DNA from: Chryseobacterium indologenes
Lineage (GTDB): Bacteria > Bacteroidota > Bacteroidia > Flavobacteriales > Weeksellaceae
NCBI RefSeq assembly: GCF_001295265.1
Contig: NZ_LJOD01000001.1
Location: forward strand, 806,001-870,000
Direction of reading: 5' to 3'
Length of the DNA stretch: 64,000 nucleotides
Part shown: in pieces, positions 61,221 through 64,000 of the stretch
How the letters are laid out: each line of letters begins with the position of its first letter
Numbering within the stretch: the stretch's first letter is position 1
The notes under the pieces: model-generated
Databases searched by the model: none
Seen by the model: only the letters and a program-made list of their open reading frames with translations
Told to the model about the DNA's origin: nothing
Position numbers and translations under genes: made by a program

Positions 61221-64000
61221 TTAAGTTTTAAGCAGGTATATCTTGTATAATGTGATGGTCTTTTCTTTAAAAATAATGAATGACTTATCTTCTTTGTCCT
61301 TATCTGTTTCGGTAGAGGTTTCCCAATCAATACCCAGTTGTTGGTTTTTCACTTCAGATTTAAACTTATACTTTCCTTTCAATCCGGAAAAATACAGGCT
61401 GTTATCTACAAAGAATCCTCCTTCATCCTTCCCGTACTGCTGTACAATTCCGAAGGAACAGTCTATTTCTAATTTAGCCTCCAGCTTTACCTGTGTTTTT
61501 AAAGGGGTAAAGCTAAACAATTCTTTATAAAAAATACTTTTTACTTCTGCTTTTCCTCTCACATACTGCCCAAAAGCAATGATTCCCTTCACCTCATCGT
61601 AATAGTTACCTGCCTGTTTAGAGAAGGTATAGGTCTTCGTAAGGAAGTTATATTTTACATTCTGCTCAATACTTATGGCTCCGATAATGCTTACTGAGAA
61701 TGAAATATTGGTTGTTTTATCTTCATAGGTCCCTTTAACTTTGTCTCTTATATCTTCAAAGTCCTTATGTTTTGTTTCAGGGAGCTTATCTTTTAAGGTT
61801 TTATCGGTTACATAATCCAGAAGGTCTTTGCCTACAAGCTCATATTTTACTCCTATTAAAGGATCTATTTTAATTCCTGCCTCAAAGATCATGGCTACTC
61901 TTCCGTCAGCCTGCTTGTAATAATACAGTCCGCTTTTGTACGCCATGGAAGGGCCTACCAGCTCTATGGAATCGGGCAGACTTTCTATGGCTTTCATTGC
62001 TTTCTGTACGCCTTTCGCCAGTTTTTTTATTTTCTTCAGCTTACTGATGCCGCTTCTTCCCCGGGTAAGGATCAGGATAAGAATTTCGATAACAATCTGC
62101 AGACATACGAAACCAAACATGGCAATACTGGTTGCATATTTGGTATATTTGGTCTGGGTTATAAAATTCACGGTGGTTCCGGTCAGGCTGAGTGCTGTTC
62201 CCTTTTTCTCCTGAGTACGGTTGTGAATGGCATGTAATCCGGCTTCCAGCTTTTGGGCTTCGGATTTTATATAGTCCAGAAGAACCTGTTTCGCCATATA
62301 ATCTACAAGTGTCACGGAAGTTCCTAAATAAACCCTCTCGATGAAAGATTCAAATTCTGTGACAAATCCTTTCTGAAGGTCTACACTGTGATTGTGAAAG
62401 AAATAGTCTTCTTCAAAATCATATTTTCCGTGAGCCAGCCAGACAATATCCGGATAGGTTTTTACCTGAAGGGTTGGCTTATCTTTCTGGGGGAAATACG
62501 TACAGCTGTTGATATAGAAATAATAGCTTTTGTGCATTGAGGAAAAATAATTGATGTATTTTCCAAAATACTTAAGGTAGTTCGGGATAAAATCATTTCC
62601 AATATCGGCACTTACCGGATAAACGACGGTATTTTTAGCTTCCGTTTTCTTAGGAAGTCCGGCCTCCTGGATGATGATTTCGTCTTTATGGCTACTCCTG
62701 CAGCCTTTTCTTTCTTTATTTACCGCGCTTACAGTAAGGTTTTTGGTTTTACCGGCAAACGGAGCTATGGTTTCAAAAATAATAGGGGCATAATTATTTT
62801 CATAATAATTGAAACGAATCATTGCTCTCCTGTTCTGCTGATGCTGTGCTTCAGTAAGTTTGGTTCCCTTATGAATCAGCTGGCTTTCCCCATGTCCGTG
62901 ACACTTAAATCTGGAAGATCCCAGCCCGTTACTTTTCATGAAGTTCATAACGGCTTCTGATCTGTCCTGCGACAGTTTCAGGTTGTAATCCCCCGGACCT
63001 CTTTCATCGGCATGACCGTCTATAATGATCTGGGAATGCGGGTTAGACTTCAACAGGGCTACCAGCGAGCTCAACGTTTTCTGTGCATCTGCTCTTACAG
63101 CACTTTTGTTAAAATCGAAAAACACAAAATGTTTCTGTTCCAGAGGGGTTGTTCCTACAGGTTTGATCTTGGATTTTCCGTCTTCAAAAACAATAAACTC
63201 ATCTGTTTCGTTGATTTTAATCTGTTTGAATTTACAGGTTCCTACCCTTGAAATATCTGTATTCGGCTGCCCGATAATCAGAGGGGTCTGATTGGAAGGA
63301 GGTGTTTTAACAACTGCTTTTACTGCATTTTTAATGTTCAGGTATTTTCCGTGCCTGTCGTTTCCGGCTTTATCTTTGACGTAGGTTCCGTTCTTTCTTT
63401 TAATTTTTACATAAAACTCTTCATTTTCCTGAATATATTTGATGTATGCTTTCCATTGTGAGGTATTCGGAATTTCGAGATTGATCTGTCCGTCTTTTAC
63501 TTCCACATTATATATGGTACGCATTTTATAATCTCCGCTCCACATTTCATTGTGAACTTCTATGGTCACTACTTCCCCATTGATTCCTTCTGTATCGGCA
63601 TGAAAATGAATAGTTTCTCCGTAGGAAACTCCGAAATTTTTGCTGTCGGTATTCCTGATGTTCGTTCCGCCTCTTGTCTTACTCCATTTGCTGGAGGTAA
63701 TAAGCGGATCACAGAACCCGATGATCATAAGTCCCGTATAAGCTGCATCCGGTTTCCCTGTCATACTGGCTTCTACATAATAGGTATAGCCGCAGAGACG
63801 TTTGGGAATTCTGTATGAAAAATATTTGTCTGTCATGCAGTGAAGACGTTCCACAATATTTTTACGGTTCTTATCGAGAACCATCCAGTAAAGTTTTCCT
63901 TTCTTTTGTTCTTCGGTGGTGTCTTTGTGCCATTCTTTGATGTAGAAATGCGCCTTTTTATCAGCAGGAACACATACCCATTTATCCGGTCCGAACCGGG
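61221..64000 (-). CDS. Large OmpA-domain protein, T6SS-associated-like (5' end outside window)
   Basis: At least 925 residues are in the window and the frame continues past the right edge (reading FGPDKWVCVPADKKAHFYIK just inside it). In order there are a beta-rich domain (about 95-170 of the visible part) with GETIHFHADTEGINGEVVTI, and an OmpA domain with FFDFNKSAVRADAQKTLSSL and IIIDGHADERGPGDYNLKLS. Then come a domain of unknown type, a membrane-like segment (FGFVCLQIVIEILILILT) and a C-terminal beta-rich domain. Such mosaics occur with PAAR/Rhs-type and T6SS(iii) proteins in Bacteroidota. It may therefore be an effector or a structural secretion protein, with the downstream lipoprotein as partner. 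Confidence 0.7.
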   Translation of the reverse strand, partial: RFGPDKWVCVPADKKAHFYIKEWHKDTTEEQKKGKLYWMVLDKNRKNIVERLHCMTDKYFSYRIPKRLCGYTYYVEASMTGKPDAAYTGLMIIGFCDPLITSSKWSKTRGGTNIRNTDSKNFGVSYGETIHFHADTEGINGEVVTIEVHNEMWSGDYKMRTIYNVEVKDGQINLEIPNTSQWKAYIKYIQENEEFYVKIKRKNGTYVKDKAGNDRHGKYLNIKNAVKAVVKTPPSNQTPLIIGQPNTDISRVGTCKFKQIKINETDEFIVFEDGKSKIKPVGTTPLEQKHFVFFDFNKSAVRADAQKTLSSLVALLKSNPHSQIIIDGHADERGPGDYNLKLSQDRSEAVMNFMKSNGLGSSRFKCHGHGESQLIHKGTKLTEAQHQQNRRAMIRFNYYENNYAPIIFETIAPFAGKTKNLTVSAVNKERKGCRSSHKDEIIIQEAGLPKKTEAKNTVVYPVSADIGNDFIPNYLKYFGKYINYFSSMHKSYYFYINSCTYFPQKDKPTLQVKTYPDIVWLAHGKYDFEEDYFFHNHSVDLQKGFVTEFESFIERVYLGTSVTLVDYMAKQVLLDYIKSEAQKLEAGLHAIHNRTQEKKGTALSLTGTTVNFITQTKYTKYATSIAMFGFVCLQIVIEILILILTRGRSGISKLKKIKKLAKGVQKAMKAIESLPDSIELVGPSMAYKSGLYYYKQADGRVAMIFEAGIKIDPLIGVKYELVGKDLLDYVTDKTLKDKLPETKHKDFEDIRDKVKGTYEDKTTNISFSVSIIGAISIEQNVKYNFLTKTYTFSKQAGNYYDEVKGIIAFGQYVRGKAEVKSIFYKELFSFTPLKTQVKLEAKLEIDCSFGIVQQYGKDEGGFFVDNSLYFSGLKGKYKFKSEVKNQQLGIDWETSTETDKDKEDKSFIIFKEKTITLYKIYLLKT

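Overview
The window looks like chromosomal DNA of a flavobacterium, most likely Chryseobacterium or a close relative. The promoters follow the Bacteroidota pattern (TTTG, about 19-21 bases, TAnnTTTG) and genes lack Shine-Dalgarno sites. Outer-membrane beta-barrel proteins, a type IX secretion C-terminal domain and Chryseobacterium-type bacteriocin-like leader peptides are also present. These assignments come from reading motifs only; no database search was run.

Region 1 (1-13.2 kb) opens with the 5' part of cobT and then holds the most interesting part of the window, a probable RNA repair / RNA quality-control island in four transcription units. Unit A (886-3699) encodes a nucleotidyltransferase of the RlaP type, two paralogous unknown proteins and an R2K-type ATP-grasp enzyme. 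Unit B (from about 4621) makes a tRNA-mimicking Y RNA followed directly by a TROVE/Ro60-type protein and a WG-repeat protein. Unit C (7306-8436) encodes a possible primase-fold (AEP-like) protein and a small unknown. Unit D (8564-13069) encodes two P-loop (STAND-like) ATPases and a second RlaP nucleotidyltransferase. Units A, B and C share a promoter element (GCAAA, 21 bases, TACTTTGC). Unit D has its own control region, three abutting 16-bp dyads forming a 42-bp perfect palindrome over its promoter.

Region 2 (13.2-33.3 kb) is mostly ordinary: a TfoX-like protein, a DUF2975/XRE pair, an ABC transporter whose permease is fused to an M1-type aminopeptidase, a MarR regulator with an outer-membrane beta-barrel protein, pnp, a sugar MFS transporter, rpsO, two tiny bacteriocin-like peptides, mgtE, a BtuF-like binding protein, a free-methionine-sulfoxide-reductase-like GAF protein, a metallo-beta-lactamase-fold hydrolase and tRNA-Leu(CAA).

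Region 3 (33.3-37.5 kb) is an AT-rich island directly after tRNA-Leu. It carries a ParB-fold protein, a PD-(D/E)xK-like putative restriction enzyme, a cytosine-5 DNA methyltransferase, a short orphan reading frame and a TraM-like conjugative-transposon fragment.

Region 4 (37.7-64 kb) holds a VIT-type transporter, lgt, a LytS/LytTR two-component pair, DoxX and SDR genes, a cold-shock-domain protein with a long leader, a four-gene RND efflux operon, a TIGR02117-family protein, a 26-residue very basic microprotein, queG, a rhodanese, an HD-like phosphohydrolase, several small envelope proteins, a secreted endonuclease, a LemA/GIDE-like membrane gene set, and at the right edge a large OmpA-domain protein (5' end outside the window) with a lipoprotein partner. 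Two copies of a dispersed GAAGC-ended repeat sit in convergent intergenic regions (13.1 and 39.9 kb).
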